From Nematostella vectensis (lineage: Eukaryota > Cnidaria > Anthozoa > Actiniaria > Edwardsiidae), in assembly GCF_932526225.1 (NCBI RefSeq), contig NC_064037.1, forward strand, positions 10,832,203 to 10,896,202: a stretch of DNA of 64,000 nucleotides, read 5' to 3'. The position numbers and the translations under genes are program-made. Shown piece after piece: positions 42,613-55,818 of this stretch (position 1 is the first letter of the stretch; every line of letters begins with the position of its first letter). Under the pieces are notes generated by a model. The model made no database searches. It had not been told where the DNA came from and saw only the letters and a list, made by a program, of their open reading frames with translations.

Positions 42613-45600
42613 GTTGCACGCTGAGCTCCCTTTCCGCTGTCAGCTCTGGTAATAACTGGCGCGCGCGCAGTACTCATCGGTATCTGAAGGTACTAAGGCC
42701 CGTTTAGCAGATGGCACAGCTATTTGTTCTCATTGTTTCCGACGAAACCACTCAGAAGACAGCGAGCCGCTTGATTGACAAGCCAAGTGACAGTTGAAGG
42801 GGTTTTCTTGTTTGTGCTCCATATACACGGCTTATTAGCGTAATTCCTAAAGCTCGAAAATTGCGTGTTACGGAAAATGCATCCATGGAGCTGTCCGATA
42901 TGTTATTGTTCGGCAGTCACAGAGGATAAAGGAATTCCATTCGTTAATCCGACTGGATAATTTTGACCACCCCTTGTATGGTACATAAATTAATTGAGAC
43001 TATTACACAATTAGTCCGTATTATTCAGCCAAAGGGTGTCAATTAGTCTCATTATCGCAAGATAATCGAAACAGGAATTCAGTTTACTATTAAAACACAA
43101 AATACAAAAGTCAAGATAAGCTTGTGACTGTGCCGAGCTCGTTGTTTGAGAAAATTAAAATGATAAAGAAAGGGGAAAAACAATGTAGGAGAGTTAAGAA
43201 AATGGAAATTCGAAACAGCTTTTTAGGGCGACATCTCAACTGAAGGGGGCTTGCTTTCTGTTCTTTGTGGGACGAAACAAAGCAGTAAACTCATTCAATT
43301 ACCAGGCAGTTTAAAAGGACTTTCATGGCTAATTTGTACAAAAGAGTAAACAGAATAGCCTACTTGCTAAGATGTAAAGACATGCCATGAAATTGAGATT
43401 TTGACGTGTCGGCTTGGTCAGCCTTCTGCCGTGTTTATTCACAGAAGAGCAGTTGCCCCCCATCAAATACACCGCCAAAAGCTATTTATCCACTGCCATT
43501 AAGCAATTGTCTCTCAATTGCGACCATTTTACGAGCCAAAGCACTCGTGTTAATTTGAGGCTCACGTTTGTAATACACTCGAGCGAAAGCATAAACTCAC
43601 AGTTTAGCGGAAGAAAATGGTCCTAAGAGGCCATGTAGATTTCATTAGTGTTACAATCGATAGAGATCAAAGAGATGATTTCTCGTGGGGCTTTTTGGAA
43701 AGATTGTTTGGGTCATTGGTTTTCGTTTTAATTGTAGGGTTGTTTTTGGAGATAACCTTTGCACCAGTTAGGCGCCGGTAGTCAAGTAAGCCCAACAAGA
43801 AAAATCGTGCGAGAGCGGAGAAGCCAAGCAATAACAAGACCAGAGAACAGATCTGTTTATTTACGATAGCGTTATTGACACAAAAAATAAAAAGGGACAA
43901 AAGCTTACAATTCCAATTCACTTAACCCCAAAAAGAATCTTATTCGATAAAAGGGCCATAAAACCTCTATATGATCACCGATTTCATTGACAAGTTCATA
44001 TTAAACTGAAATGATGACCAAGTCAGAGTGATTTTACACAACGCGCGCAAAAGAAACTAAAAATAAATGTCCCTATTTTGACTGATGAACTGATAATATG
44101 TTAATTGGTTTCCGTAGAGATATCCATTGGGACGCACAGAGTTAGCCGGTGGCCTAAGAGAACGTAGATCCACCATGCACCCTGAGTAAGGGTGACAAGC
44201 ATGGAAGGCGTAGAAAAGACTTCTCTATGATATGTTTGCGCGTCGTCGTGAATCTAATGGGGTTGGACTCTTCTAAAAGCATTTCCACCTTGCGGTTGGC
44301 AGCTAAATAAGGAATTTGAAACCTGCGCATTGGGTCTGTCGATGTTTGTTCAGCAAATTGATGCTGTCTTGACCGACCAACGGGGCTTAATTTCGGAAAC
44401 TAAATGCGCCGATTCCGCAGGCCCCTCTAAAGGGTTTTATAACAGTGTGGTATCGGACTAGCGAGAACTTCTGCCGGGGTTTTGCCTTCCGAAAAATGCC
44501 TTCATTTAGACATAGAAAGTGATGTACAGGATGTAACCAATCATTTTTACATGGACTCGAAAACCGTCGAAACACTGATCCGTGTGCTAATCCTCGTAAT
44601 AGAATAATCCCATCTAGCTCGGGAGTTGAAGTCTTGAGTGAAAGACTCGCACATTATGGAATTGTCGTGAAAGCGCTAAATCTTCCGCGCCACGCCAAAT
44701 GTGCATTGCAAATGCTATAATGTGAGCTAACACAAGCGGCATGTCAACACAAGTTTCTCGCTTCGTTGGCGTTTCATCGGTTTCATCCCCTGTGATGTGA
44801 AACGGATTATTGTAATCGATACGTACTGACCAATAAAACATAGCTTACGTCCGCTTTTAATAGAACATTACTCAGGAATTTGCGTCAGGGGGCGCATCTG
44901 TTGGCCACTTGGGGGGAAAATGCTGCACCGTTTTTGAATGTGTACATTTGCCCTGATGTCGTGAGGTGTTGAGATCGTTTCCGCTAAGTAACGATTTGAG
45001 GTGTTCAAAGCCAATTTACAGGTTCACGCCTCGGCTAAACGGAATCGTGTCTGGCCTGTAATAACTGTGATAATGGCTGGATAACTGAGACAACATCCGC
45101 AACACACACGGGTCACGATTAACGACCAAAACGGCACGTCGTGTCACATCTAACCCTTTCATTGCACTGCATCAAACTGCGCGGCCTGTGCGCTGACATT
45201 GTACAATTACAAAACTATCATTAATTGATTTTGATTATCACCACAAATACTACAATCACTAGAGGTAATCTGAAATAAAAAGTCTGTAGAACTGAACGTT
45301 CGTTTTATGATTTAGTACAATCAGTTTCAAATCGCTAAGTATTATATGAATACATTGCCTTTTGTGTATACATGGCATCCGCATTTGCTAGAGCCTCTTA
45401 GTTTGTCTAGTGTCCGCTAAACACGACCAGTTTGAGGCGTTTTTAAAAGCGATTTCGCTCTAATTCATTCGCGCGGTATAATTAACTCTGTCAGAATCCT
45501 GACAGTTTAACTAGGAGGTATTGTTTTTTTTAGCCGGACGATGTTTGCTGTTGCTTTTGATATGGAAATCCCGGTGTGTGCCGCTTCCTGTTTTCACCAT

Positions 45601-48600
45601 CTCCATTATAGCTAGTTCACAAAACACGTGCAAAGGAAAAAGACCCCAGTCCTTAAAACGCCCCCATGCTTGCTAGCTTCGGGAATTGCCTCGCAATTTT
45701 GACGCGATAAAAATGGCTGATTATAACTTATATATGGTAGTATAAACCAATTAGGCCGTGACTTTTATCGAGTAACATTTCAAGAGAAGCTATATACTTG
45801 ATTAGTGTTTATCCTTTTGAGATTTCAAGAGAACGAATACAATCTTTGAGGGTTGCCGTAAAAGGAGGGACGTAGAATGTTTGAGTTAACACGAGGTGTT
45901 AAATACGCGATGGGATAAAAACACGGGAAGGGCGCGAACGACCTGTCGGCATTCCCCGTTACGTACAAGCACAGCACATCCATATGTAAGTTGCTAGGTA
46001 AAAAGTTAGGATTATCTCTATTAAACATCTCATCGAACTATCTTCACATCTATGCATACGTGATGCTTTTCGACAGAACCCGAAATCTGTTTTTCTCGTT
46101 ATGTGAAAGCCAGACCAACTAACGGACGTAGACAAACACAGACGCGTCTAGAAGCCAACCTTTAGTTTAATCTCCCCAAGGTGACTATCAAATAAGCGTT
46201 ATTTTGCAATATGAAAGCTTGTGCTAGTAAGTTTGTAAGGGCACTGGTTAGCGGGATACGTATTGCTTTCAATCTCCAAGACGCTATTCTAGTGTCTTCC
46301 TATCCGCCAGACGAAGGAAGTCATTTTTTCATAGGTTTTGTTTGAGAGGATCTTTTATTTTTCAGCTAAAAAAACAGACTCCCGCTAGCTTTAGAAAGCA
46401 CTTAGGATATCGTTTGGAGTTCTGAGTAAGCGATGTTTTGAAGCTAAGTCAGCAAACACGACTCTAACGGGTCACTCGAGTGACTAACAGCTTCAAGGTG
46501 GTCCAGGGTCTTTACGCCTGTTGAGAGCTCATTACTCGACAAGGCGACCAAAGGTCAATAGCTTGAAACGACTAAAATCATCACTTGAACAACTCTCGAA
46601 AGCTTACATACCTAAGGCCAGATGCGTCCCTCCTCGCGTCTTCCTCTTCGCGTCTCCGTCCCTGCGTCTTCTTTCTAGTGTCTTCTTTCTCGTGTCTTCC
46701 TCCTCGCGTCTTCTTCCCCACGTCTTCATCCTCGCGTCTTCCTCCTCGTGTCCTTCTGCTCTGAGTTAGTGGACTGATGCGCGCATAACGAGTCTTGTAA
46801 ACAGAGGCTTTTCATTATTGTGGCTTTATATTCGCGGTTTTTGCTTATACAATCGAACTACGCGAGAAGACTGAGACGCAAAGCGGCAAGTGAACTGCTT
46901 TAAACTAACCGTTTAGTTTTTACCTAAGATTGTCCGTGACATCTTTCTTGGGTGAAAAAAAATGATATGATAGATATTGCTTTTGATAAAGCGTGACGAA
47001 TACCCTCTAGCACAACTATATATTTCCAGCCAAACAAAAAAGCAAATGTAAAGCTAAGACGGTGTTGGTAAGAAAAAGTTCAATTTTGATGTTACCCAAG
47101 GTTATCAGAGTATTTCCCCGACTTGTCACGGGTCCTTTACGAACTTTTCTGAAAACAGATGGGGGCCAGAATAGCGGGGCGTGGTCATTAAATAAAAAAA
47201 AAACTGTTCATGTTATAGGGGTGAAAATACATAGAAAATACTTGAATCGAAATAGGACGCATTTGGGGGATGTATGGCGTAGATGCAAAGAAGATTATTC
47301 GAATTACCGAGGTTTCGAGTCAGCTTTACATACCATGCATATAGTATGCATGTTTTCTAGAATCAACATCGGTAGAGAATTAGCATACCCTTTTTCAGCT
47401 GAGAGAAGGGACTATGAAAGAACACGGATGAACACTTTAGAAATAGAAATGTTTTACCAAAATCAACGAGTTTCAAAAAGCAGTAGAAGGGTTTTTTTCA
47501 TGAATAATATCATCCGTCCCTTTACAATAGGTTTAGACGTGCACTTCCCTCTGCCGGTAGAAAATAATTGATTATCGCTTGAATTGACATAAATGTTTGC
47601 TCGCTTTTATAAAGTGTTGAGTTTAGCACAAAATTAAATCCTGTCTTTAAGTATTGAGTCCACCACAGTAGTACTTTTTCTTTAGTCGGAAACGGAAGAC
47701 CGATATAGTTTTTAAAGAAGCGTGTCTTTCGAAGCTGAGAAACTCTTATCCTGTTCACAGGACCTCGTCGTCTCTCCGTTTTTAATGCTGACCGCTGACC
47801 GCCTCGAGGAGCTTGCTACTAAGGCTAGCAGCTCTATCTACAGTTATCGGAGTCTATTTTCAAGTGCTTTTACAAAATGACTACAAAATGGGTGCTTCTG
47901 CTGGGACAATCGACCAACCCGCCCACCCCCCCCCCCCCCCCACCTTCCACAACACCCCTCCCCCCACCGCCCATTCAGACAGAAATTCTAGATGGAAGTA
48001 TGGGAGCTAAAGAATCCACCAAACTAGCTCTAGCCATGTTTTTATGGCCCATCATGAATGAAAACGCCGCTATTACTTTGTGGGATAATATGAAATAATA
48101 ACAAAAAAATAAGTTGCTTGTTGAGCACGAAAAAGGGTCAATTTGTTATCAGTGAGGTTTAGAGCACATAGCGCGCATTGTTTTGTGTCCTGACAAAGAA
48201 AAAAGTGACAGAACAATTCGTGTCTTCCCCAAAAAAAGAAAAACAATACAATAGCCAAACTGAAATCCAAGTCAGCAAACCCAGACAACAAAACGTCAAT
48301 AAAATCGCTCAAGGATTAACTAAAATCGGAAGCTCTATGCTCAGGATTAACATTGTTTGTAGATCGCGACCGAAGAAATAAAATCAATTCACTGCCAGGA
48401 CATGTTTGCGCAAATTCGAACTAAAAGATGTCTGGATTAGTTTTAGGATCTGAATACATGATCAAGAAAAGACGTAAAACTGCTCCCTTTCTCGGACCTA
48501 GGGGCTCAAAAACCGTCTCCTCGAATTCGCAAATGCTCTCATTTAGGTCAATGCTCGCATACTTGCGCGTGCTGCATGACCCATTGCATATTTACGGTAC

Positions 48601-49650
48601 TTGAATGCGCGCCATCGAAAAAAGATGCTCGTTTTGCCCTTTTTTCACAAGGCCTAACAACATGTAAATCTTTGTAAAGAAAGACAAGCCGACAAGCTCA
48701 CAATCCAAGACTTACCAAGATATCTGATAACAATCGACTATTTATTTACACATGCACTATTCCTCAAACAAGTATTTCTCAAAGAATGATTTGCCTAAAG
48801 GAAATACAATTTGGCTGTGGATCGAATTTATCAAAACAGGACTGACTCGGAAGAGGCGTCATTTGTAAGAATTCTATGAGAATTCTCTGAGATGAAAAAT
48901 GTGCATTGTTCTTTAAAGCTAAGGAGCGACTATTTTTATTTCTGACAATCCCCCGTCAAAAACCAAATGATTTATCGTTAAGATAAGAAGTTGTATTGGT
49001 AGAAATGGTTAGGAAGAGTGGTTGGAATGGGTTTATGGGGCGTGGGGGTTCCGTTGTAGGATAGAGGTCGAGGGAGGGGGGGAGGTAATGTTCTTGGCCT
49101 GGTTCTTCTTTCCACACCCAGATTGCTGTGTACGTGCTAAGCATACTAATGCGATAAATACCAACCATCAAAGACAGGAGCCTCCCACGACAGTCACACC
49201 GAGACTTGAGTTATGACAAACATGCACCCTTGTCCACAAAACTTGCACTGCCAATGGGGATTAAATGTAATGGGAACGAGCTAATGTATTGACACGGAAA
49301 ATTAATGACAATAGCAACCAAGTTCAAGTACATGACCTGACGGAGGACACTAGCTAAACAAGACCAGACAGTCTACAGGGTTGTTATGCAGGAAAACATG
49401 TGCTACGTTTAACAAAGATAAAAAAAAATCAAGCATAACGCCCATTTAATCTTTGGTTTATATTTGGTTTATTATTGATGTTAAATTACACAACAAACAT
49501 CAATAAGCGATATTAGCTTAAATGTCTCTTCTTAGCTACCCTAGGACTTCCATTTCATGAAAAGGGATAATTAGCTTTTGATAAACCAGATGATAAATTA
49601 AACAATTATCAGAATTGTTTTAAAACATTCCTTTTCTTTTTTTATGTCTT
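42613..49650. other. Upstream region of homeobox gene 1; gene-free and transposon-poor
   Basis: Seven kilobases without inverted-repeat elements, long arrays or supported exons. It contains only a CT-rich simple repeat (46625-46755), a C-rich tract at about 47925-47965 and a 170-codon open frame at 47062-47571 that starts at TTG and shows no domain. Many conserved-looking AT motifs such as CAATTA/TAATTG occur, but none can be called. Confidence 0.45.
46625..46755. repeat. CT-rich imperfect repeat, CGTCTTCCTCCT type
   Basis: The unit CGCGTCTTCYTCCT recurs about nine times at 12-15 bp spacing. Confidence 0.7.
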
Positions 49651-49714
49651 GAATCAAGGCTGTGGGGCGTGGCTTTAGGAAGTCTTTAAGCTACAGTATT
49701 GATCCTTAAGAAGA

Positions 49715-49915
49715 GTTGCGTGACTGATTATTGGGAGAGGAAAACGAGTCTCATGGCTGATCTTTAAAAAAGGTGAGAAGAGTTGCGTAACTGACTTTTG
49801 AGAAGGGTGAGAAGAGTTGCGTGACTGACCTTTGGTAGAGGGGTAGAGTACGTGACCGATTTTAGGGAGAGGTGAAAAGTTGTTAGTGATTTTTAAGAGA
49901 GAAGAGTTGCGTGAC
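49715..49915. repeat. Degenerate repeat, AGAGTTGCGTGACTGA unit
   Basis: GAAGAGTTGCGTGACTGATT with a variable GGGAGAGGT tail recurs about five times at 34-60 bp intervals. Confidence 0.6.
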
Positions 49916-49974
49916 TGAAGGGGGAGAACTGTTGCATGGAGAACACAGCAAGATAATTGTGACCAAATTTGCAA

Positions 49975-50195
49975 TAAATCTGACCCATTTTGTATTAATC
50001 CTGACCCAATTTGTAATAGACTCGACCTATTTTGTAATAAACCCGACACATTTTGTAATACACTCGACCCATTTTGTAATAAACCTGGCCCATTTTGTAA
50101 TAAACTCGACCTTTCTTGTAATAAACCTGACACTTTTGTAATAAACTTGACCCCTTTTGTAATAAAATCAACCCATTTTGTATTAAACTTGGGGA
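49975..50195. repeat. 21-bp tandem array, about 10 copies
   Basis: The unit ATTTTGTAATAAACTCGACCC repeats at 21 bp. On the minus strand it gives an open heptapeptide repeat (GLLQNGS type) within a 251-codon frame (49675-50430). The frame has no signal of being a gene apart from the repeat. Confidence 0.85.
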
Positions 50196-50623
50196 TTGAG
50201 GCTTTATCTAATGACCTTGTTGTAAAACGAATATACCCCCCAACACACACCCTTATTCTTACTACCATTAATGCTACTGTTCCGGCTATAAATATAAATG
50301 TCCTGTCTATGACAGAAAATGGCCAAAACGTCCCCGTATAGTGAATAAAGGGCAGTATCACCCACGGATAAAAACAGGCAGCGACAGGGAGAATTCGACA
50401 GGGAGAAAGGGACTTTCTAGAATCATTCACAAAAGTGCAAACAACAACAACAACAAAAAGGTAAAATCATTCTCTTCGCTCATTAACCTATAATTATGAA
50501 TTTAATGTAAAAATATATGGGGATCTAATAACAACTAATCTAATTTACAACTTCTAGCTGATACCAGCCCAAACCTCTAGGACCATGCTTGACAGAGTAT
50601 TTGGATAAGGTGGTTGTTTCTTC

Positions 50624-51671
50624 TTACAAATTGATGCTCGTCGATTTATTTTCCTCGACAAATCTGCCGTGTATATTATAAGGTATGGTTATCGGGACTA
50701 CGCCTCGACCAAGCTCTTCAAACGTCTCCCCGTCGAGTACCAGTAAAAAGGCGTTGTTGTTGAGCAGATCGATGACAGCAGAGAATACCACACCTTCATC
50801 TTTCTTCTCCGCTGCGGGCTTCGGCACAAAGATTGGCTCCGAGGCGACAAGACCTGGAGACCCCCCGTCTTCACTTTTCTTGTAACCGCGTCAATCTTAA
50901 CCAGACTATCAAGCACAACCCCAGAATGCTAGATTGTCAGACCATAGACATACTTGTAGTCCTTACCATTTGAGAATTTATAGTTGATCTGAGGAAGCTC
51001 GAGGCTTTCGTCGTACAACACTTCGTAGGCAAATACGTGGGGGTGTTCCACAAGGGATAGACTGGGGCTATTCTTAGGATCTGCTAGACGATCCCTGCGA
51101 AAGTGCCCTGTTGGAACGGAGTACTTCTTTGGGTTTTCCGACTTGTACATCGCTTTGAGTTCTTGTAGAAAAGTGGACTGTATAACGGAGGCGTCTTTAT
51201 ATGTAATGAGGTCAAGCGCAATGTCGTCCTCTTTCTGAAAAGCGTTGATGTGATGAAATACGAAGAGAGGCTCGGTATTGTAGACCGCCATTTCCTTCCC
51301 CGTTTTCTGCAGATAACGTAAATACGTGATAGCTGGGACGGATCCCAGTAAAAAACACTTCTCTAAGGACCAACCAAAAAGGTGTCTTCCAAGAAACCTA
51401 GGGATACTGAGGAAAAACGGATTTTCCATGAAAATGAAATAGTTCTCGGTCATTGCAAAGCTTTGGGTGTAGACCTCGGCGTTAGCTGGGGTTATCGAGC
51501 ACAACACTTTAGCATCTGCAAGAGGCTCGACCTGTGAGCAATCTTTGGTTACAGGAGGTACCATATAGATGTTGTACTTTGGTGAAGGGCCCCTTGTGGC
51601 TCCAAAGTTGTAGAACGTACCATCTTGCGCCGAATGTGGATGAGCGAGTGAGCTATGAATTGTGGTAGGAC
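50624..51671 (-). pseudogene. Carotenoid oxygenase pseudogene, downstream exon
   Basis: From GPTTIHSSLAHPH to a TAG after YKYVYGLTI (50929-50931); the same frame continues past the stop with family-like DSLVKIDAVTRKVKT, then shifts frame at GGGGGG and continues SEPIFVPKPAAEKKDEG to HGRF and a normal stop at 50624. Confidence 0.85.
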
Positions 51672-51736
51672 CTGACAAAAGATAAGCAAATAGCAAGATA
51701 AGAAAATTTATTGCTAATTGAAATAACCATACTATT

Positions 51737-52136
51737 TTAGGGGTTGTCCACACCACCACGGATTTTAAATACATTTAAATATCAGGATTCGTTTCGCCGA
51801 AAACGCATCACTTGCTTCGCTTCCACACTATCGTTTCAGCAGCGTGTTCGCCTGGATCCAGCCGTCCATAAGGATTCAAACGTTTGAAAACGCTGAAAGG
51901 TACTGGGTGATGTTATTTTTATGATATGCGCATGCTCAAAGCAGCAGACGCGCTTGCGATATGACGCCATCGTTTTCATTTTGATACGGATTCGACCGTC
52001 CCATACTACGGGCCAAAGTATACGGATTCATTTTGGTTCACTTTAGAAGGCGTGTTAGTGTGGACGGAAGGCCTAAACGTATCAAAAAAAGTATACGGAT
52101 CCAAACGAATCCGGGTTAGTGTGGACGGCCCCCTAA
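51737..52136. mobile_element. 400-bp inverted-repeat element in the pseudogene intron
   Basis: TTAGGGGTTGTCCACACCAC at the left and (inverted) TTAGGGGGCCGTCCACACTA at the right, both continuing to CGGATT. A further partial copy of the right end (GTTAGTGTGGACGG) lies inside at 52050-52065. No transposase. Superfamily unassigned. Confidence 0.75.
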
Positions 52137-52886
52137 GGACCAAAATCGAGCGCGCTCTCAATAAACTAATCGATACTGTTTGCGCGCGCAAAGCACTCAT
52201 TTTGAAAAAATAAACCGATCATCTACCAGAAAATGCTTGCATGCATTGTTACTTAAGCCCAACCTACCACCAGGTAGGAGCTTAAAATATGAGCTTCCTT
52301 CTTAAGAACTACAGGGGAATATAGCCGGAATTACAGGTGTAACAATTTGGTCTCTGATACTCGTGTTGACCCCATAACTTTAAGTTGGGCCTATGGAAAA
52401 TTGGGGGACAATGAACCACATAAAGAAGCCCACGATTTAGGAGGAGCGCTTATTCCGATATTCGAGGTCGAGGGGAAGGGGGTTATTTGGGAGGGGAGGC
52501 GTATTAAAAGCCCGGCGCACACGGAAAGGAAAATTTCACGCGTACACTTTGATCACTGCCTCGCGAGGCCAAAAACTCACAGTAGGGCTCTTATTCGAAT
52601 CATTACGGTATTACGTAATCCACGATTACATAACATTAAACTGGGGATAACGTGGAATGCTTGTTATCTCTACAAATATAAGGGTGTTGAATCCAGATGT
52701 ATGTATAAAACTTATGTCTAACAGCAATATCGCATCAACTGAATATACCTTTATCCTAAAAAAAACAACCTTGGCTAGTCAGAGTTTTTTCTCGAGAAGG
52801 TAGGAGGAAAAATATCCTTTAGATATTTTTTTGATGCGTAGAATATGGGTAGCATAAAATAGAGATAACATTGTTTTTCTATTCAC

Positions 52887-53442
52887 CTTTTATGTCCCGT
52901 GTTACGTCAAGTCGTCCAAGGACATCTAATGATCGCGGATCGATCTCTGTCAGTACAGGAGTCTCAGTGACAGCGTATAGCTTGTTCTCGATCTCAACTA
53001 CATTTACCAGACATGTGAACTTCCCCTTATTCCCACCAAAATAGTAGGAAAAGTAGCGATGGAAAATATTTTTACACGGGTCAGGAACGGCGTTCGTCCC
53101 AAATTCAGTAAACGTTATCCGATTCGCTTTGGTGTTTTCGAGAAACGAGTTGCTCCGGAGAAATCTGCTGTAGCGTACTCAACGCTTCCATCTTGAATGG
53201 TGAAGCGATGAAGCAGCGTTTGACCATCGAACTTGTGATTGGCAAACTCGCCAAACTCGTACTTCCCTGGACCGTAAGTACCACTTAGCCAATTTGGTAT
53301 GGTTCCGGTTATTTTTGCTAAAATCGGTTTGTCCAATTCCTGATGAGACTCCAACAAGCGCACGTACTTGCTGGTTGAAATAATAGCTGTTTGCGGTTTC
53401 AGGTATGAGAGCACCGTTACTGGTTTAATGCGTACAATTTCT
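52887..53442 (-). pseudogene. Carotenoid oxygenase pseudogene, upstream exon
   Basis: Acceptor TTTATCTAG before 53442. The frame is open to a frameshift between VEYATADF and the family-typical SRFLRSNSF, which resumes one base off. The next 90 codons match the family well, ending at the donor at 52886. Around TYGPGKYEFG the usual Arg-Asn before GPG is missing, which suggests a small deletion. The true first exon was not found. Confidence 0.8.
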
Positions 53443-54179
53443 CTAGATAAAAGAATGGTAAGTTAATTAAAATGCAGTCATCTCTGTTACGTAATGCGTA
53501 ACTTAATCCAAAAATTATATAAGTAAGTTTAAGATAGAGTTTATGAAATGCTCACCCAAAACAAACAGAGACCAAACACGTCTAGGGTTTTTAAAATACA
53601 AACCGCAAGAAAGCGTTTGCTAAATATCTAAATTAGTTTTCTTGCGTGTAAATTATCAAGATAGAAAAATGTCAACAGGATATCAAGTAGTTGGTGGTTC
53701 GATGTTAGGGATGAGAACTCTAAACCTGAAACATTTCGATTTTGTCCCGTTACAAGTTACGTTTATTCCATCGAGCCCTCGTTTAACTGGAACCTATAAT
53801 TTCTGTTTCCCTTAAGTACTATTATATATTTAATAAACCTGTGTACTCTTACCTCAGACTATTGACCCAGACTGATTATCCAGGTTATTTTGGACAAAAC
53901 CGCCTTAATTATGAATAGGACACTTGAGAGCTCCCTGTGTGAGACCGTTCTTTATAAATACATGGGGCGGACCATTAAAATTCGATGGGGGGAGGGGGTG
54001 GTTACAGGATTCTGGTGGTGACGGATTTTGTTTGTGTTATGTGCATGTGTGTGAATGTTTTTTTTTTCTTTGTTTTTCCGATGCTCGACTTCTTTTTTCA
54101 TTTTGGGTCCACTTGTAAATGATTTTTTTTCTGATAAAAATTGGAATAGCTAATCAACTCTCATTGCAGCTAGATGCTG

Positions 54180-54415
54180 AATTACGAGAGGGCAGATTCA
54201 AACGTGGTCGGGTTGAAGGCATGGGAAAGCGCCCCAGGCAGCCTCCATATATCGAAATTGTTAGTTTCTGAAGGGAGGAAAACCGGAGAACCAGGAGAAA
54301 AACCCTCGAAGCAAAGGCGAGACCAACTAAGCTCAGCTCACGTCGGAACCGGGAATCGAACCCAGAACCCAGTGATGAGAGGCACAGGCACTAGAAAGCG
54401 ACGTTCTGGTCGTTT
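54180..54415 (-). mobile_element. tRNA-derived SINE, minus orientation
   Basis: The minus strand has a B-box-like GGGTTCGATTCCC (54351-54363) and downstream the block GGTTTTTCTCCTGGTTCTCC followed by GGTTTTCCTCCC (54270-54305), the kind of body shared by many invertebrate SINEs. The A box is poorly preserved. Confidence 0.6.
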
Positions 54416-54892
54416 TCCTAGCTTGTCGGTCATTTTCTTATTAGGCATTACATACCATATTTGGGAATCCGCTTCAATCATTTTTTCGCTTTTTTTTATC
54501 GCTCTAGAGCTTAGTAAGTCAAGAATATCCACGTAAACTTGCAGGAATTCGTGTTTACTACGATTTTGGTGGCAGCCATCTTGGAAATGGAGCCTACTCC
54601 CCAAACGTTTTAGAATATCTCCCGCGCGCTCGCCCCAGGCTCTTTAAGTTCATTTAGAAAAGAAAATTTAACCAAAATTGTCGTTTTTGCCAAACGCGGT
54701 CACTTCCATATAAGAAAGCTAATATATTCCTTATTCGGAAAAACTGCATGATTCTTGTCATTTTTAAGGTTGCCGTACCGCAGGTGCTTCGTAAACATTA
54801 TGACTTGCAAGCAAAAGAGAAAAACATTGACTGTGACCATCTTTGGTCAATGGAGAAAGTATCTGAAAAGAAACTAAGAATTTTCGGTACCA

Positions 54893-55176
54893 GTCCCTCA
54901 AAACGACAACAAGGAGGAGGGAGTGAATTTTCTGATAAAAATCTGACCACCCCTTAGAAGTAAAAAGGATTTTTTATGCCTTTGTAGTATCTCCACGGGC
55001 TACAAGAAAGTCTGACTTATGGATGACATACCTGAGTGACCTAGCTTATGCTTTATAGTTTTGTCTACAAATAGAAGGTCTATTGAGAACTAGAACTGGA
55101 CTTTCGGCCGTTGTGGGGGGAGGGGGGGACAGCTTTCACACCCCCAGCACCCCCCCCCCCCCTGGGTACGGGCCTG
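54893..55176. mobile_element. MITE family A, second copy
   Basis: The right end CTGGGTACGGGCCTG equals that at 16357-16371, and the body shares TTTGTCTACAAATAG, GTCTATTGAGAAC and TGGACTTTC. The left terminus is degraded, so the start is approximate. Confidence 0.75.
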
Positions 55177-55594
55177 CAATCAACCGTGGAACTTTAGAGA
55201 TATTTGTCAATGATAAAATTCGGTCCTTTAGACAATTTCTATGATCGACTACATTGCATAGTATTTTCTTGCTGGCTGGGGTTGTCAATTTCACGCCACA
55301 CAGCGTTATTGAAATCGAGAGCGTGTTGGAAACGCACACATCAGTCAGAGGGGGGAGCAACAGCGGAGGAGCTCTGGGAACGAGAATGCCCCTCCAAGCA
55401 AAGAGTCGTTAATACCTGCCGTTGTAACCTTAGTTTGTTGGAATTGGCTCAACGCAATGGAAGCCCAAAACAGCAATTCCTTTAATAATATATAGATTTA
55501 GGCATTGCCTAAAAGCGGAATTCCAAACGACGAAATATTTGCTTATTTCCGGTCAATAATTTAAGAAATATTAAATATTATTATATTTCTGTTT

Positions 55595-55780
55595 TTGACG
55601 ACGTCAACGATTTCACAGATCACGCGACCATCTTGTTATACCCCCTTCCCCGGCCACCCTTGACATCACATAACAAGTTTAGTTGTCATACGATGTTTCG
55701 GCGTCAGGGTAGTTTTACTTTATTGACGTCGTCGATGACGTCACGTGACCATTTCAGTGCACCCCACTTCTCAAACTCAT
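55595..55780 (+). repeat. CRE-like palindromic repeat, two copies
   Basis: Units with GACGTCGTCGATGACGTCA (55725-55743), CACGTGACC and AGTTTRGTTGTCATACGATG, about 128 bp apart. Same family as 56.66-57.06 kb. Confidence 0.75.
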
Positions 55781-55818
55781 TAATAATTCATGCACGCATT
55801 AGCCAATAAGTGGAGAGG

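Larger units (their letters stand above)
50624..53442 (-). pseudogene. Carotenoid oxygenase family (BCO/RPE65) pseudogene
   Basis: Two exons on the minus strand (52887 to about 53442, and 50624-51671) cover nearly the whole family fold. Recognised blocks: ITGTIPNWLSG, GPGKYEFGE, FDGQTLLHRF, FTEFGTNAVPDPCKNIFHRY, AHPHSAQDGTFYNFG, SFAMTENYFIF, FVFHHINAF and IPYNIHGRF. The intron is GT-AG and phase-matched (AAAG|GTGAAT ... TGTCAG|GTCC). The copy is broken: a frameshift near 53175, an in-frame TAG at 50929-50931, and a second frameshift at a six-C run near 50862. The second of the four iron-ligand His positions is Gln (YTQSFAMTENY). Members cleave carotenoids or isomerise retinoids using Fe(II); this one cannot. 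The family call is firm; sequencing error would not explain the His change. Confidence 0.85.

Noticed and set aside
44614..44841. 75-codon minus-strand frame starting MFYWSVRID
   Set aside because: True ATG start but no domain, no splice sites of quality and no paralogue in the window.
47062..47571. 169-codon plus-strand open frame
   Set aside because: It begins at TTG, has no recognisable domain or repeat, and sits in AT-rich gene-free DNA. Length alone is not enough.
49675..50430. 251-codon minus-strand open frame with a heptapeptide repeat
   Set aside because: The repeat part is the 21-bp array and the rest follows a second degenerate repeat; no independent gene signals.
52347..52721. 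124-codon plus-strand frame in the oxygenase pseudogene intron
   Set aside because: Contains no domain and no splice partners; probably chance.
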